From Virgibacillus litoralis (GTDB taxonomy: Bacteria > Bacillota > Bacilli > Bacillales > Amphibacillaceae), in contig NZ_JAGGKK010000004.1 of NCBI RefSeq assembly GCF_017873675.1, positions 1 to 64,000 of the forward strand: 64,000 nt of DNA. Reading direction: 5' to 3'. The notes beneath the pieces were generated by a model that made no database searches, was not told the DNA's origin, and was given only the letters and a program-made list of their open reading frames with translations. The translations under genes and the position numbers were made by a program. Positions 24,541 through 34,018 of this stretch are shown here, one piece after another; position 1 is the first letter of the stretch; every line of letters starts with the position of its first letter.

Positions 24541-25389
24541 CTATTGATAAAGTGAACCTGTATTAACAACCGGCTGTGTACCATTATCTGAAACGATTGA
24601 TACTAGTAGATTATTAATCATCGCAGCACGACGTTCTTCATCCAATTCAACAATCCCATCTTTCTCGATCCGTTTAACCGCATCCTGTACCATTCCGACC
24701 GCACCTTCAACGATTTGCTTACGTGCAGCGATAATCGCACTCGCTTGCTGGCGTTGCAACATAGCTTGTGCTATTTCAGTGGAGTATGCCAGGTGTGTTA
24801 AGCGTGCTTCGATGACATCAACACCTGCTACCTTCAGGCGTTCCTGCAGTTCTTTGGTTAGCTGGCTTGAAATTTCTTCAGCATTGCCACGGAGCGTTAA
24901 TTCTTCATCAGTAAAAGTATCATAAGGGTATTTGGTTGCCACTGCCCGAATAGCAGTTTCACTCTGAATTTCTACAAATTCCTCGTATTGGTCAACATCA
25001 AATACTGCTTTTGCTGCATCGACAACTTTGAATACTATTACTGCTGCAATCTCAATTGGATTACCATTGACATCATTGACCTTTAATCGCTTACTGTTAA
25101 AATTACGTACCCGAAGTGATATTGTACGTCTCAATGAAAATGGAACTGTAACTACAATACCTTCTTTTCGTATACTCCCCATGTATTTTCCGAGGAAAAT
25201 AACTACAACTGACTGATTGGGCTGTATTAAGGTAATACCACTTCCCAATATGATCGCAATTGCTAAACAAATGGCACCAATAACATATAATTCTTGAAAT
25301 AAGCTACCTACTGTAACGGCTAGCAGAACTGCAATAGTAAGGATACCAACATAGCCATTCATCATCCACGCATCTTTTTCACGTAACAT
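24541..25389 (-). CDS. SPFH (band 7/slipin-like) membrane protein
   Basis: A 282-residue protein with two N-terminal hydrophobic segments (about 12-30 and 36-56) followed by an SPFH domain (about 60-230: QPNQSVVVIFLGKYMGSIRK, FKVVDAAKAVFDVDQYEEFV, VIEARLTHLAYSTEIAQAML) and a short coiled tail. SPFH proteins oligomerise on membranes and organise microdomains or protease complexes. No NfeD-type partner is present; instead a small DNA-binding protein follows. Confidence 0.9.
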   Translation of the reverse strand: MLREKDAWMMNGYVGILTIAVLLAVTVGSLFQELYVIGAICLAIAIILGSGITLIQPNQSVVVIFLGKYMGSIRKEGIVVTVPFSLRRTISLRVRNFNSKRLKVNDVNGNPIEIAAVIVFKVVDAAKAVFDVDQYEEFVEIQSETAIRAVATKYPYDTFTDEELTLRGNAEEISSQLTKELQERLKVAGVDVIEARLTHLAYSTEIAQAMLQRQQASAIIAARKQIVEGAVGMVQDAVKRIEKDGIVELDEERRAAMINNLLVSIVSDNGTQPVVNTGSLYQ

Positions 25390-25469
25390 GTAAACACACC
25401 TTCCCCAGAATAGTTGGTTTAATTTAATTTAATATTATAATGATATCACAATTGTTTAAAATTGTAAAT

Positions 25470-26342
25470 TTAACTTGCGTCCAAATTACTTGTTGGCTGC
25501 TTCTCAGTTTCAATCAGGTAACTTTCGCCATCTGTACTAATCGTAATGTCCCCGAATACTGCAGTTGAGTATATAGCTGCGTGAACGTTGTTTAAATTTT
25601 CGATAACCCGATCAACTGGGTGCCCATAGTCATTTTTCTTACTATATGTAAGAATGGCAAGCTCCGGATTTACTTTATCTAAAAAATCCGACGTGGTACT
25701 TGAGTTTGAACCATGATGAGCCACTTTTATGATTTCGGACTGCAGATTATATTTTTTCGACAGTTTCTTTTCTTGTTCTTTTTCGACATCGCCCATGAGC
25801 AAAAAGTCTATTTCCTTAAAGCTGATTTTTAACGCAATCGATGAATCGTTATTATCTTTATTTCCCGTATGTGTATTTAAAATTCGAACTTTGAAAAATG
25901 GGTCAATCTTAATCAGAGCATTTTGCTTTGCTATTTCAATTGGAATCCGCTGTTTCAGTATTTGACTGATATACATGGCATATGTTTTGGTTGAATATAT
26001 TTTCCCCGAGTCAATAATCCGGTCTACTTCATATGACTTCATAACATGTGTAAGCCCGCCAATATGATCGATATCAGGATGTGTAGCAATAAGTAGATCA
26101 ATTTTTTCAACGTTATGATCTTCAAGGAAGGCAACTACTTTTTTTCCAGCCTCAGGTGGGCCACCATCAATTAGAATATTTTTATCAGATGGCGTTTGTA
26201 TCAACATACTATCTCCTTGGCCAACATCAATGAAGTGGACATCCATTTCGGTTTGTTCCCCGTAAACATTATTACCAGAACCGGTTAAAACAAAGAACAC
26301 CAACAACATGGTCGAAGCACTCATTCGTAAGTATCTCTGCAT
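25470..26342 (-). CDS. Secreted metallo-beta-lactamase-fold hydrolase (ComEC C-terminal-like)
   Basis: A 290-residue exported protein. A signal peptide (SASTMLLVFFVLTGSGNNVYG) precedes the MBL fold with VGQGDSMLIQTP, metal site HPDIDH, LLMGDVEKEQE and VAHHGSNSST, which together resemble the C-terminal hydrolase domain of the competence protein ComEC. Family members may degrade DNA or signalling nucleotides, but the substrate is not known. The likelier start is 26342, for which AAAGG is nine bases away; the ATG three codons upstream directly abuts the Shine-Dalgarno. Confidence 0.87.
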   Translation of the reverse strand: MQRYLRMSASTMLLVFFVLTGSGNNVYGEQTEMDVHFIDVGQGDSMLIQTPSDKNILIDGGPPEAGKKVVAFLEDHNVEKIDLLIATHPDIDHIGGLTHVMKSYEVDRIIDSGKIYSTKTYAMYISQILKQRIPIEIAKQNALIKIDPFFKVRILNTHTGNKDNNDSSIALKISFKEIDFLLMGDVEKEQEKKLSKKYNLQSEIIKVAHHGSNSSTTSDFLDKVNPELAILTYSKKNDYGHPVDRVIENLNNVHAAIYSTAVFGDITISTDGESYLIETEKQPTSNLDAS

Positions 26343-26479
26343 GAAAGACATCCTTTATCAAATTTTATCTCTATATAGTTTTTCACTGAATCCGATTAAT
26401 CATACGTATAACAGTAAACAGTAAGCGTGGTGCTGTTTCACTTCCCGGTATATTTTAAATCAGATTAGTTCTCCAACTA

Positions 26480-26512
26480 TAAAAAGCCGCTGACACATTA
26501 TGTCAGCGGCTT
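26480..26512 (-). terminator. Terminator of clpE
   Basis: AAGCCGCTGACAtaatgTGTCAGCGGCTTTTT on the minus strand, a 12-bp perfect stem. Confidence 0.92.
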
Positions 26513-26526
26513 CCCATTGTTAAATG

Positions 26527-28656
26527 TTATTCACTTTTTACAACAACAATTTCACCATTTGTTACGTCTACATGAACAGCATTAACTGTTTCTTCTTCCA
26601 AAATCAGATCTGTTAATTGATCTTCAATTTTATCTTGGATAACACGGCGTAAAGGTCTTGCACCAAAGCGCCGGTCATAGCCAAGTTTTGCTAATTCTCT
26701 TTTTGCATCATCAGATACAGTGATGCTTATATCGTTTTCTTCAATTCTTTCTTCTAGTTCTGCAAGCATTAGATCAACAATTTCTATTAAATGATCCTCA
26801 GCTAGTTCATTGAAGGTAACGATACCGTCAAAACGGTTCAAGAATTCAGGTTTAAAATAGTCACTTAAGTTCTCAAGTGTTGAAACTGATTCATGTGCGT
26901 CTTTATTAAATCCAACATTAACTTCCTTCACACCAGTTCCAGCGTTGCTAGTCATGATGATTACGGTGTCTTTAAAGCTTACTGTTCGTCCATGTGAATC
27001 GGTCAAATGGCCATCTTCCATAATTTGCAGGAACATATTCTGTACATCTGGATGTGCTTTCTCAACTTCATCCAGCAAGATGATCGAATATGGGTTGCGT
27101 CGAACACGTTCTGTTAGCTGTCCCGCTTCTTCATGCCCTACATAACCTGGTGGTGATCCAATAATTTTAGACACTGCATGCTTCTCCATATACTCACTCA
27201 TGTCTAGACGAATTAAGCTTTCACGGGAACCGAATAATTCTTCGGCGAGTGCTTTAGTCAATTCGGTTTTCCCTACACCAGTTGGACCAACAAATAAGAA
27301 TGATCCAATTGGACGATATTTTGATTTTAGACCGGCACGGCTGCGGCGAACTGCTTTGGCAACTTTATTAACTGCTTCCGGTTGTCCGATAACTTTTGTT
27401 CCAATATTTTCTGCGATATTTCTCATTTTCTCTTGCTCGTCAGTTTGCAGTTTTGTTACGGGTATACCAGTTTTTTCTTCAATAATTAACTGAATATCAG
27501 CTACATCAACATCGACAACCTGTTCGTCATTTTTAGCTGTTTCCAGCTGCTTTTGCAATTGAATTTCTTGATAGCGTAAATTTGCTGCTCGTTCATAGTC
27601 TTCTTTTTCTGCAGCTTGTTCTTTTTCACTGACAACTTCCTCTATCTTTTGCTGAATGGAGTTAGAATCTTTTTCTGCATTTGAAAGGTTTAAACGTGAA
27701 CCAACTTCATCCATAAGGTCGATAGCTTTGTCTGGTAAAAAGCGGTCCTGAATATAGCGCTGTGATAATGTTACAAACGCTTTAACTGCCTCTTCAGAGT
27801 ACCGAACTTCATGGAAACTTTCGTAACGAGATTTTATTCCATTTAAAATTTGAGTTGCCTCATCCGCCGAAGGCTCTTTCACGATGATTGGCTGGAAACG
27901 ACGCTCTAGTGCAGCATCCTTCTCAATTTTACGATATTCCTTTAATGTTGTAGCACCTATCAACTGCATTTCGCCTCTGGCTAATGCAGGCTTCAGAATA
28001 TTTCCTGCATCCATTTGCGAGCTTTCTGCAGTACCAGCTCCTACTAATAAATGAATCTCATCAACGAATAAGATTACATTTTTACGTGATTGCAGTTCTT
28101 GAACAAGTTGCTTCATGCGTTCTTCAAATTGTCCACGAACACCTGTGTTTGCTACAAGTGAAGCAACATCTAATAGATAAATTTCCTTGTTCATAAGTTT
28201 GGCAGATACATTTTCCTCAGCAATTCGGAGGGCAAGTCCTTCAGCAATAGCTGTTTTACCAACACCAGGTTCACCTATTAAAACAGGATTGTTCTTATTT
28301 CGACGATTCAATGTTTCGACGACTCGTTTCACTTCATTGTCGCGGCCGATAACAGGATCGATTAAGCCAGCGCGTGCTGCATCTGTAACGTTTTTACCAA
28401 GCTGATCCAATAATCCATCGCCATTTCCTGTTTGTTGTTGTGTCTTTGTTCCGGTATAGCTTTGACCATTTCCTTGGAAAAATTTATCCGCAAAGCTATC
28501 TTGATTATTCTGAGCTGACCCATAACCACCGTTCATTAATTGACCTTGTATCTCTTTGAAACATTCATTACAAACGTGCATATGCATTTTTTCATTGTTG
28601 ATTTGCATGGCTACATTAATTGATGCTGGGTGAATACCACATTGTTGACACTTCAT
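26527..28656 (-). CDS. clpE: ATP-dependent Clp protease ATPase subunit ClpE
   Basis: A 709-residue HSP100 unfoldase that feeds proteins to ClpP. The N terminus is the ClpE-specific zinc finger (Cys3, Cys6, Cys29, Cys32), followed by AAA+ module 1 (Walker [10 protein letters not shown], Walker [11 protein letters not shown]), a UVR-type coiled linker ([20 protein letters not shown]), AAA+ module 2 ([21 protein letters not shown]) and the C-terminal D2-small domain. Two CtsR-type heptad repeats overlap its promoter, predicting heat-shock control by CtsR; ctsR is not in this window. A dispersed hairpin repeat sits in the predicted 5' leader. Confidence 0.96.
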   Translation of the reverse strand: MKCQQCGIHPASINVAMQINNEKMHMHVCNECFKEIQGQLMNGGYGSAQNNQDSFADKFFQGNGQSYTGTKTQQQTGNGDGLLDQLGKNVTDAARAGLIDPVIGRDNEVKRVVETLNRRNKNNPVLIGEPGVGKTAIAEGLALRIAEENVSAKLMNKEIYLLDVASLVANTGVRGQFEERMKQLVQELQSRKNVILFVDEIHLLVGAGTAESSQMDAGNILKPALARGEMQLIGATTLKEYRKIEKDAALERRFQPIIVKEPSADEATQILNGIKSRYESFHEVRYSEEAVKAFVTLSQRYIQDRFLPDKAIDLMDEVGSRLNLSNAEKDSNSIQQKIEEVVSEKEQAAEKEDYERAANLRYQEIQLQKQLETAKNDEQVVDVDVADIQLIIEEKTGIPVTKLQTDEQEKMRNIAENIGTKVIGQPEAVNKVAKAVRRSRAGLKSKYRPIGSFLFVGPTGVGKTELTKALAEELFGSRESLIRLDMSEYMEKHAVSKIIGSPPGYVGHEEAGQLTERVRRNPYSIILLDEVEKAHPDVQNMFLQIMEDGHLTDSHGRTVSFKDTVIIMTSNAGTGVKEVNVGFNKDAHESVSTLENLSDYFKPEFLNRFDGIVTFNELAEDHLIEIVDLMLAELEERIEENDISITVSDDAKRELAKLGYDRRFGARPLRRVIQDKIEDQLTDLILEEETVNAVHVDVTNGEIVVVKSE

Positions 28657-28691
28657 ATGTCACTCCTCCTTGTGATTTCAATTTATTATTA

Positions 28692-28778
28692 GGCAACTTG
28701 GCTTATCGTCAAGCCTCTATATAGATAAGCCTTAGTTGCGCTTATGCAGTAAGAAAGTTTTTAAACTTTCTTAACTGC
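28692..28778 (+). repeat. Small dispersed hairpin repeat, copy f, in the clpE leader
   Basis: Two stems follow each other: GCAACTtGGCTTATC...GATAAGCCttAGTTGC and GCAGTAAGAAAGTTTttAAACTTTCTtAACTGC, joined by GCTTAT. With the promoter at 28819-28847, transcription of clpE would run through the complement of this element before reaching the start codon. Confidence 0.7.
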
Positions 28779-28792
28779 TAAAAAGGTTTGAC

Positions 28793-28809
28793 TTTGACTA
28801 TATTTGACC
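28793..28809 (-). promoter_or_regulatory. CtsR box 1 of clpE
   Basis: Minus strand GGTCAAATATAGTCAAA fits the CtsR consensus RGTCAAA-NAN-RGTCAAA exactly and lies just downstream of the -10 box. Confidence 0.85.
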
Positions 28810-28818
28810 TTTAACTTT

Positions 28819-28847
28819 ATTATACTCTGACCAATTTTGACTTTCAA
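28819..28847 (-). promoter_or_regulatory. clpE promoter
   Basis: Minus strand -35 TTGAAA (28842-28847), 17-bp spacer and perfect -10 TATAAT (28819-28824). Confidence 0.8.
28826..28842 (-). promoter_or_regulatory. CtsR box 2 of clpE
   Basis: Minus strand AGTCAAAATTGGTCAGA, a CtsR heptad pair with one mismatch in the second heptad, fills the promoter spacer. Confidence 0.65.
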
Positions 28848-28987
28848 GTATTAAAGATTAATTTTTTTACTAAGAATCTTAATTATTATTTTGATTTATC
28901 CGTTCACTAATATTCTAAAACATATCTAATTGTTATTTTCACTTTAATTTACATATAATAATATTTAAAATGCTGATTAGACATATC

Positions 28988-29104
28988 GGCATTCGTTAAA
29001 GGACTCTTCTGAAAGTGTATTTTGCCTTCTTAGGACTTCTTATACTTTGAGGACAAGCATTAATATTTATAAACCTTAGTTACACTTTTGCAGTAAGAAA
29101 GTAC
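28988..29104 (+). repeat. Small dispersed hairpin repeat, copy g (long form)
   Basis: Opens GGCATTCGTTAAAGGACTCT, has the middle part GTGTATTTTGCCTTCTTAGG and ends with the core variant ACCTTAGTTACACTTTTGCA followed by GTAAGAAAGT. It shares this order with 7112-7257 and lies upstream of the LCP gene. Between it and the clpE promoter (28850-28985) nothing else is visible. Confidence 0.6.
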
Positions 29105-29150
29105 CTATTAAATTGACTATCGCCGGGTGACCTGAAGCGGAGGATTTATT

Positions 29151-30185
29151 ATGCAAGATTTGAGATTAGAACGAAGGAAACTGAAAAGATCAAAAATACG
29201 AAAGAAACGATTACTGTATTCAGTTATCTTTCTTATCGTAATTATTATTGGAATTGGAATTTACTTATTACTTCAAACTTACAATGCAGCAAACGAATCC
29301 TATAATGAATTAGATCGTCCTGGGGGTAAATCCGAACTGCGAAATGATACTGTCACAATTGGAGAAGATCCAATTTCAATTTTGCTGTTGGGGATTGAAA
29401 ACTATTCCTCCGGAGGAAAAAATGGACGTGCCGATACGCAAATAGTTGTTACACTCAATCCGGACACAAACAAGATGACAATGACATCGATCCCCAGAGA
29501 TACCAGAGTTAATTTACCAGCAGAAGCTGTTGGGCGGGAACATGCTGGATTTCATAAAATTAATGCAGCATATACATATGCCTCTCTTTCAGGATACGGC
29601 GCAACAAAACTAACAGTCGAAACTGCAGAAAATCTACTTGATATACCGATTGATGAGTATGCAGCAGTCGACTTCGAGGGATTTCGTGATATTGTTAATG
29701 CACTTGGTGGTGTAACAATAGACATTAAGAAAGGTTTTTGGGAAAAAAATATATATAACAATGACAAGAGAATTTATTTTACAGAAGGTACCACAAAGTT
29801 AAGTGGCGAAGAAGCACTAGCTTTCGTCCGAATGCGGAAAAGAGCAGTTAATAATTCTTACCCTCGCGATGAAAGACAGCGCCAGTTTATTAAAGCAGCG
29901 ATTAGTGAAGCAATATCGGTTGGAACTATTTTTAGAATAGGAGAAATAACAGATATACTCGGTAAGCACGTTAAAACCAGCTTAAAACCAGCTGAAATCT
30001 ATGCTTTAGAAAAGGAATACTCCTCAATAGAAACCGCGGCTATTGAAACATTTGAAATAGATGGCTCCAATCAGCGGGTAAATGGGGTATCTTATTTCAT
30101 CCCTACTGATCAAGACCTTGCTAAGATATCCAAAAAACTAAAGCAGGAGTTAGGAATATCTGCTGTTAAAGTTCAGGATGATTGA
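29151..30185 (+). CDS. LytR-CpsA-Psr family wall-polymer ligase
   Basis: A 344-residue protein anchored by one N-terminal helix (about residues 24-42) after a very basic cytoplasmic tail. The LCP domain follows with SILLLGIE, RADTQIVVTL, TSIPRDTRV, HKINAAYTY, DFEGFRDIVNALGGV and FVRMRKRA; the Arg and Asp residues that bind the lipid pyrophosphate are present. LCP proteins transfer teichoic acids or other glycopolymers from undecaprenyl carriers to peptidoglycan outside the membrane. GCGGAGG precedes the ATG. B. subtilis has three paralogues (TagT, TagU, TagV), and I cannot assign which one this is. Confidence 0.93.
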   Translation: MQDLRLERRKLKRSKIRKKRLLYSVIFLIVIIIGIGIYLLLQTYNAANESYNELDRPGGKSELRNDTVTIGEDPISILLLGIENYSSGGKNGRADTQIVVTLNPDTNKMTMTSIPRDTRVNLPAEAVGREHAGFHKINAAYTYASLSGYGATKLTVETAENLLDIPIDEYAAVDFEGFRDIVNALGGVTIDIKKGFWEKNIYNNDKRIYFTEGTTKLSGEEALAFVRMRKRAVNNSYPRDERQRQFIKAAISEAISVGTIFRIGEITDILGKHVKTSLKPAEIYALEKEYSSIETAAIETFEIDGSNQRVNGVSYFIPTDQDLAKISKKLKQELGISAVKVQDD

Positions 30186-30291
30186 TAATGATAAGAATGT
30201 GATATCGATACGTCGATGCCCCCTCATGTTATGACGTTTAATTTTGACTATTACTTTTACTCACAGTTCCTAATTAATTTTCATAAATCCA

Positions 30292-30319
30292 TTGACTTGT
30301 TTTCTTTTTTCTGTAAAAT
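30292..30319 (+). promoter_or_regulatory. Promoter of the iron ABC operon
   Basis: -35 TTGACT (30292-30297), 16-bp spacer and -10 TAAAAT (30314-30319), with the Fur box directly downstream. Confidence 0.65.
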
Positions 30320-30326
30320 AATTATT

Positions 30327-30345
30327 GAAAATGAAATTCATTATC
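30327..30345 (+). promoter_or_regulatory. Fur box
   Basis: GAAAATGAAATTCATTATC matches the 19-bp Fur consensus GATAATGATAATCATTATC at 16 positions and overlaps the expected transcription start. Confidence 0.85.
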
Positions 30346-30383
30346 AATTAGGTACATACACTTAATATCAAAGGAGATTACTT

Positions 30384-31451
30384 ATGAATAACAGATTTTT
30401 TATAATCAGCATAATCGCTTTATTATCTATACTTTCATTAGCTGCATGCGGAAATACTTCAGAGGATGGTGATACTTCTGAAGAGTCTAATGGTGCTAAA
30501 GGAGAAATCAACCTTTATACAGGGCGTCATTATGAAACTGACCAGGAATTATATGACCAGTTTACAGAAGAGACAGGAATCCAAGTGAATGTTATTAAAG
30601 GTAAAGATGATGAGCTAATAGCACGATTGGACCGTGAAGGAAAAGCATCTGAGGCTGACCTATTTATTACAGCTGATGCAGGACGTCTGCACATTGCAAA
30701 AGAAAAAGGGCTGCTGCAGGAAGTAAAAAGTGATACAGTTAACAAAAATATTCCAGATAAGTATCGTGATGAAGAAAATAATTGGATTGGATTAACAAAG
30801 CGCGCTCGTATAATTACTTATCATAAAGACCGGGTTAATCCTGAAGATATTCAAACATACCAAGATCTAACATCCGATACTTTTCAGGATAAAGTACTAA
30901 TTCGTTCATCTTCTAACATATATAACCAATCTTTATTAGCATCACTAATTGCTATCGATGGTGAGGAAGGTGCTACAAAATGGGCTTCAGGCATTGTAGA
31001 TAATATGGCAAGAGACCCAAAAGGTGGAGATCGTGACCAGGCAATTGGAGTTGCTGCAGGTGAAGGTGATGTAGCAGTAATGAACACCTACTATTTAGGT
31101 AAAATGCTGAATTCCGAAGAGGAAGAACAAGTAAAAGCAGCTGAACAGCTTGGTATCATTTTTCCAAACCAAGAAACAACCGGTACCCATGTAAACATTA
31201 GTGGAATCGGTTTAACAGCAAGTAGTAAGAACAAAGAGAATGCTATTAAATTCATAGAGTTTCTAACAACTAAAAGTGCCCAAGAGCAATTTGCCAAAGC
31301 TAACTATGAGTACCCTGCCAATCCAGATGTGGAACCTACTGAGCTATTGAAATCATGGGGTGAGTTTAAGGAACAGGAACTTAACCTAACTGAGTTAGGA
31401 GAAAATAACGATACAGCAATTAAGATAATGAATAAAGTTGGATGGAAATAA
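30384..31451 (+). CDS. Ferric iron ABC transporter substrate-binding lipoprotein
   Basis: A 355-residue lipoprotein of the FbpA/FutA family. The signal peptide ends in the lipobox LAAC (Cys22), followed by an acidic linker. The mature protein opens INLYTGRHYETDQELYDQFT and has NTYYLGKML, the Tyr pair that ligates ferric iron in this family, and HVNISGIGLT. It would deliver iron to the permease at 31666. The upstream Fur box predicts induction by iron limitation. GGAG precedes the ATG. Confidence 0.93.
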   Translation: MNNRFFIISIIALLSILSLAACGNTSEDGDTSEESNGAKGEINLYTGRHYETDQELYDQFTEETGIQVNVIKGKDDELIARLDREGKASEADLFITADAGRLHIAKEKGLLQEVKSDTVNKNIPDKYRDEENNWIGLTKRARIITYHKDRVNPEDIQTYQDLTSDTFQDKVLIRSSSNIYNQSLLASLIAIDGEEGATKWASGIVDNMARDPKGGDRDQAIGVAAGEGDVAVMNTYYLGKMLNSEEEEQVKAAEQLGIIFPNQETTGTHVNISGIGLTASSKNKENAIKFIEFLTTKSAQEQFAKANYEYPANPDVEPTELLKSWGEFKEQELNLTELGENNDTAIKIMNKVGWK

Positions 31452-31492
31452 CTTCTCTTATTACTCATCCTTAATGGTGAAATTATAAATAA

Positions 31493-31524
31493 CTTATGCA
31501 GTAAGAAAGTATTTCCTTAGCTGC
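31493..31524 (+). repeat. Fragment of the small dispersed repeat, copy h
   Basis: CTTATGCAGTAAGAAAGTAT followed by TTCCTTAGCTGC is the distal hairpin of the family, here inside the iron operon between the binding protein and the permease. Confidence 0.5.
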
Positions 31525-31526
31525 TT

Positions 31527-31570
31527 AAAAATACTGCATCAGTATTTGTAAAAGATGCAGTATTTTTATA
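31527..31570 (+). terminator. Hairpin between iron-binding protein and permease genes
   Basis: AAAAATACTGCATC...GATGCAGTATTTTT, a 14-bp stem with a T-run. It probably terminates part of the transcription and so allows more binding protein than permease to be made. Confidence 0.75.
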
Positions 31571-31581
31571 TACATTATAAT

Positions 31582-31596
31582 TGAGAACTGTTATCA
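31582..31596 (+). promoter_or_regulatory. Possible second Fur box
   Basis: TGAGAACTGTTATCA matches the 7-1-7 Fur motif TGATAATNATTATCA at 11 of 14 positions and lies 70 bp before the permease start. No convincing promoter accompanies it. Confidence 0.4.
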
Positions 31597-31665
31597 TTGA
31601 TATATTAATACCTTTTTTATTATCATGTGTAAAACCTCATCCATGACTAAGGGAAGTGTACGTTT

Positions 31666-33306
31666 TTGAAGCTGTATCGAAAGTTACCTGGTTATATGAA
31701 CTTATGGACATTTTTATCCTTATTTATTGTTATTTTGATTCTGCTACCAAACGTTTCAATTTTATTGAACTTTTTTACCCAAGAAACTTCCAATTGGCAG
31801 CATATACAAGAATATATCCTGCCTTTACTGTTAAAGAACACTTCTATCATTATACTATTCACAGGCATACTTACTATTTTAATCGGCACCAGTTTAGCAT
31901 GGCTTATCTCAGCTTATGACTTCCCACTAAAACGTTTTTTCAAATGGGGGCTAATTTTACCGTTAGCAATCCCTCCATACATTGCTGCATATACGTATAA
32001 TGGGATACTAAACTACACAGGAACCATTCAAACAATATTACGGAATAAACTTGATTTTACCGTAAATCAGGACTACTTTGATATTATGACACTGCCTGGG
32101 GCAATTTTTATTTTCACAGTGTTTCTGTACCCATACGTATACATGATAACCCGTACTTTTTTAGCTAACCAGTCTTCTTCACTGATTGAGAATGCCCGTT
32201 TACTTGGGGGAAATGCGTATACCGTTTTCTTTCGGATCGTTCTTCCAATTTCCCGAAGTGCAATTGTTGGAGGAGTCAGTCTTGTTTTACTGGAAGTATT
32301 GAATGACTACGGTGTGGTCAAATACTTTGGTATTCAAACTTTTAGTACGGCTATTTTTCAAACCTGGTTTGGAATGGGCGATTTAAATGCTGCTATTAAA
32401 TTATCAGCAACGCTTATGTTTATCGTTTTCTCTATTTTAATTATTGAAAAGCTCCTCCGTTCTCGCAGACGGTATAGTCAGACTTCCGCTAAAGTACGTC
32501 CGCTTTCCACAATACAATTAAATGGATGGCAACGCTGGATTGCATTTAGTTATTGTTCTATCATATTTGGGCTTGGTTTTTTAATTCCATTTATCCAATT
32601 GATTGATTGGATGCTTTTAACCTATAGAAAAATTATTGAACCAGCATTTGTAACGTTAATTGGCAATTCAGTATTTGTAGCATTTGTAGGTTCACTTATT
32701 ATTGTTACATTTGCTGTTATCATTGCTAACTTTGCACGTATGCATCAGAGTTTTATTGCCAAGACATCTTCACGTATCACTATTCTTGGTTATTCAATTC
32801 CTGGTGCTGTAATTGCAGTCGGTATTATTACAGTTTTTATAAAGATTGATAATTTGCTTTTTGGTGTTTATGAGTCTGTCGGGATGCAACCTTCGCTATT
32901 CTTGAGCACTAGTTTGTTTATGCTTATATCTGCATATGTTGTCCGATTTCTAGCGGTTGGATTTAATGCGATTGAATCCGGGTTTGATGAGATCGGGAGT
33001 AAATATACAGAGGCATCACGGATATTAGGCATGGGAATAACAAAGACTTTTATTAAGGTTGATTTCCCCTTAATAAAAGGTGCGATTCTTAGCGGATTTT
33101 TATTATCTTTTATTGAAATACTAAAAGAACTTCCACTAACTTTAATCTTACGACCGTTTAATTTTGATACATTATCAACTAAAGCCTTTCAATATGCTAG
33201 TAATGAGCAGATACAAGAAGCTTCATTAGCATCTATTATTATTATTATAATCAGCGGAATTGCGATTTATATATTTCACCAAGTTTTAGAAAAGGGGCCA
33301 AGATAA
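31666..33306 (+). CDS. Ferric iron ABC transporter permease (two fused modules)
   Basis: A 546-residue membrane protein of the FbpB/FutB family with about twelve helices in two homologous halves. Each half carries an EAA-type cytoplasmic loop: ENARLLGGNAYTVFFRIVLP near residue 180 and TEASRILGMGITKTFIKVDF near residue 450. The start is TTG at 31666 with GGAAGTG eight bases upstream; no ATG is nearby in frame. The ATPase gene starts two bases after its stop. Confidence 0.92.
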   Translation: MKLYRKLPGYMNLWTFLSLFIVILILLPNVSILLNFFTQETSNWQHIQEYILPLLLKNTSIIILFTGILTILIGTSLAWLISAYDFPLKRFFKWGLILPLAIPPYIAAYTYNGILNYTGTIQTILRNKLDFTVNQDYFDIMTLPGAIFIFTVFLYPYVYMITRTFLANQSSSLIENARLLGGNAYTVFFRIVLPISRSAIVGGVSLVLLEVLNDYGVVKYFGIQTFSTAIFQTWFGMGDLNAAIKLSATLMFIVFSILIIEKLLRSRRRYSQTSAKVRPLSTIQLNGWQRWIAFSYCSIIFGLGFLIPFIQLIDWMLLTYRKIIEPAFVTLIGNSVFVAFVGSLIIVTFAVIIANFARMHQSFIAKTSSRITILGYSIPGAVIAVGIITVFIKIDNLLFGVYESVGMQPSLFLSTSLFMLISAYVVRFLAVGFNAIESGFDEIGSKYTEASRILGMGITKTFIKVDFPLIKGAILSGFLLSFIEILKELPLTLILRPFNFDTLSTKAFQYASNEQIQEASLASIIIIIISGIAIYIFHQVLEKGPR

Positions 33307-33307
33307 C

Positions 33308-34018
33308 ATGTATATTCAAATCAAAGATGTTTCCTTTTGCTACGCAAATTCAAAAGAGAATATTATACATCAATTTAACCTTGATGTTACCAAGGGAGAA
33401 ATTGTCTCAATTCTTGGTGAAAGCGGCAGTGGAAAAAGTACTGTACTGCGTCTGCTTTCTGGACTTGAAACTCCATTAAAAGGTTCAATCACAGTAAACA
33501 ATGAAGTTATGACTGATGATTACCATTTTGTTTTACCGGAAAAAAGAGGCGTCGGTATGGTATTCCAGGACTATGCATTATTTCCTCATATGACTGTATC
33601 AGAGAATATTCAATTCGGTTTGAAGGGTCATACCAAGAAGGAAAAGAAGCAGCGTGTTGATGAAGTGCTTGAGTTAGTCAACATGGTCAAATATAAAAAG
33701 CGCTATCCTCATGAACTCAGTGGAGGTCAGCAGCAGCGTATAGCATTAGCAAGAGCGATAGCTCCCAAACCCTCACTTCTACTGCTTGATGAACCATTCA
33801 GTAATTTAGATGCTGATTTACAAATAAGAATTAGAAATGAATTAAAAGATATAATTAAAAAGACGGGTATTACATCTATTTTTGTAACCCATGACAGAAG
33901 AGATGCACGTGCGATTGCTGATCGTATCATTACAATGCGCGACGGTGCAGCTTATGAATGGGAATCTATTTGTACCACTCATACTGTTGATAAAAAACGG
34001 TTAGAAGTAATTAAATGA
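33308..34018 (+). CDS. Ferric iron ABC transporter ATPase
   Basis: A 236-residue ATPase of the FbpC/PotA type: Walker A GESGSGKST, Q-loop MVFQDYALFPHMTV, signature LSGGQQQR and Walker B LLLLDEPFSNLD. The C-terminal regulatory TOBE domain seen in longer FbpC proteins is missing, as in many Gram-positive homologues. It completes the binding protein-permease-ATPase set. Confidence 0.92.
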   Translation: MYIQIKDVSFCYANSKENIIHQFNLDVTKGEIVSILGESGSGKSTVLRLLSGLETPLKGSITVNNEVMTDDYHFVLPEKRGVGMVFQDYALFPHMTVSENIQFGLKGHTKKEKKQRVDEVLELVNMVKYKKRYPHELSGGQQQRIALARAIAPKPSLLLLDEPFSNLDADLQIRIRNELKDIIKKTGITSIFVTHDRRDARAIADRIITMRDGAAYEWESICTTHTVDKKRLEVIK

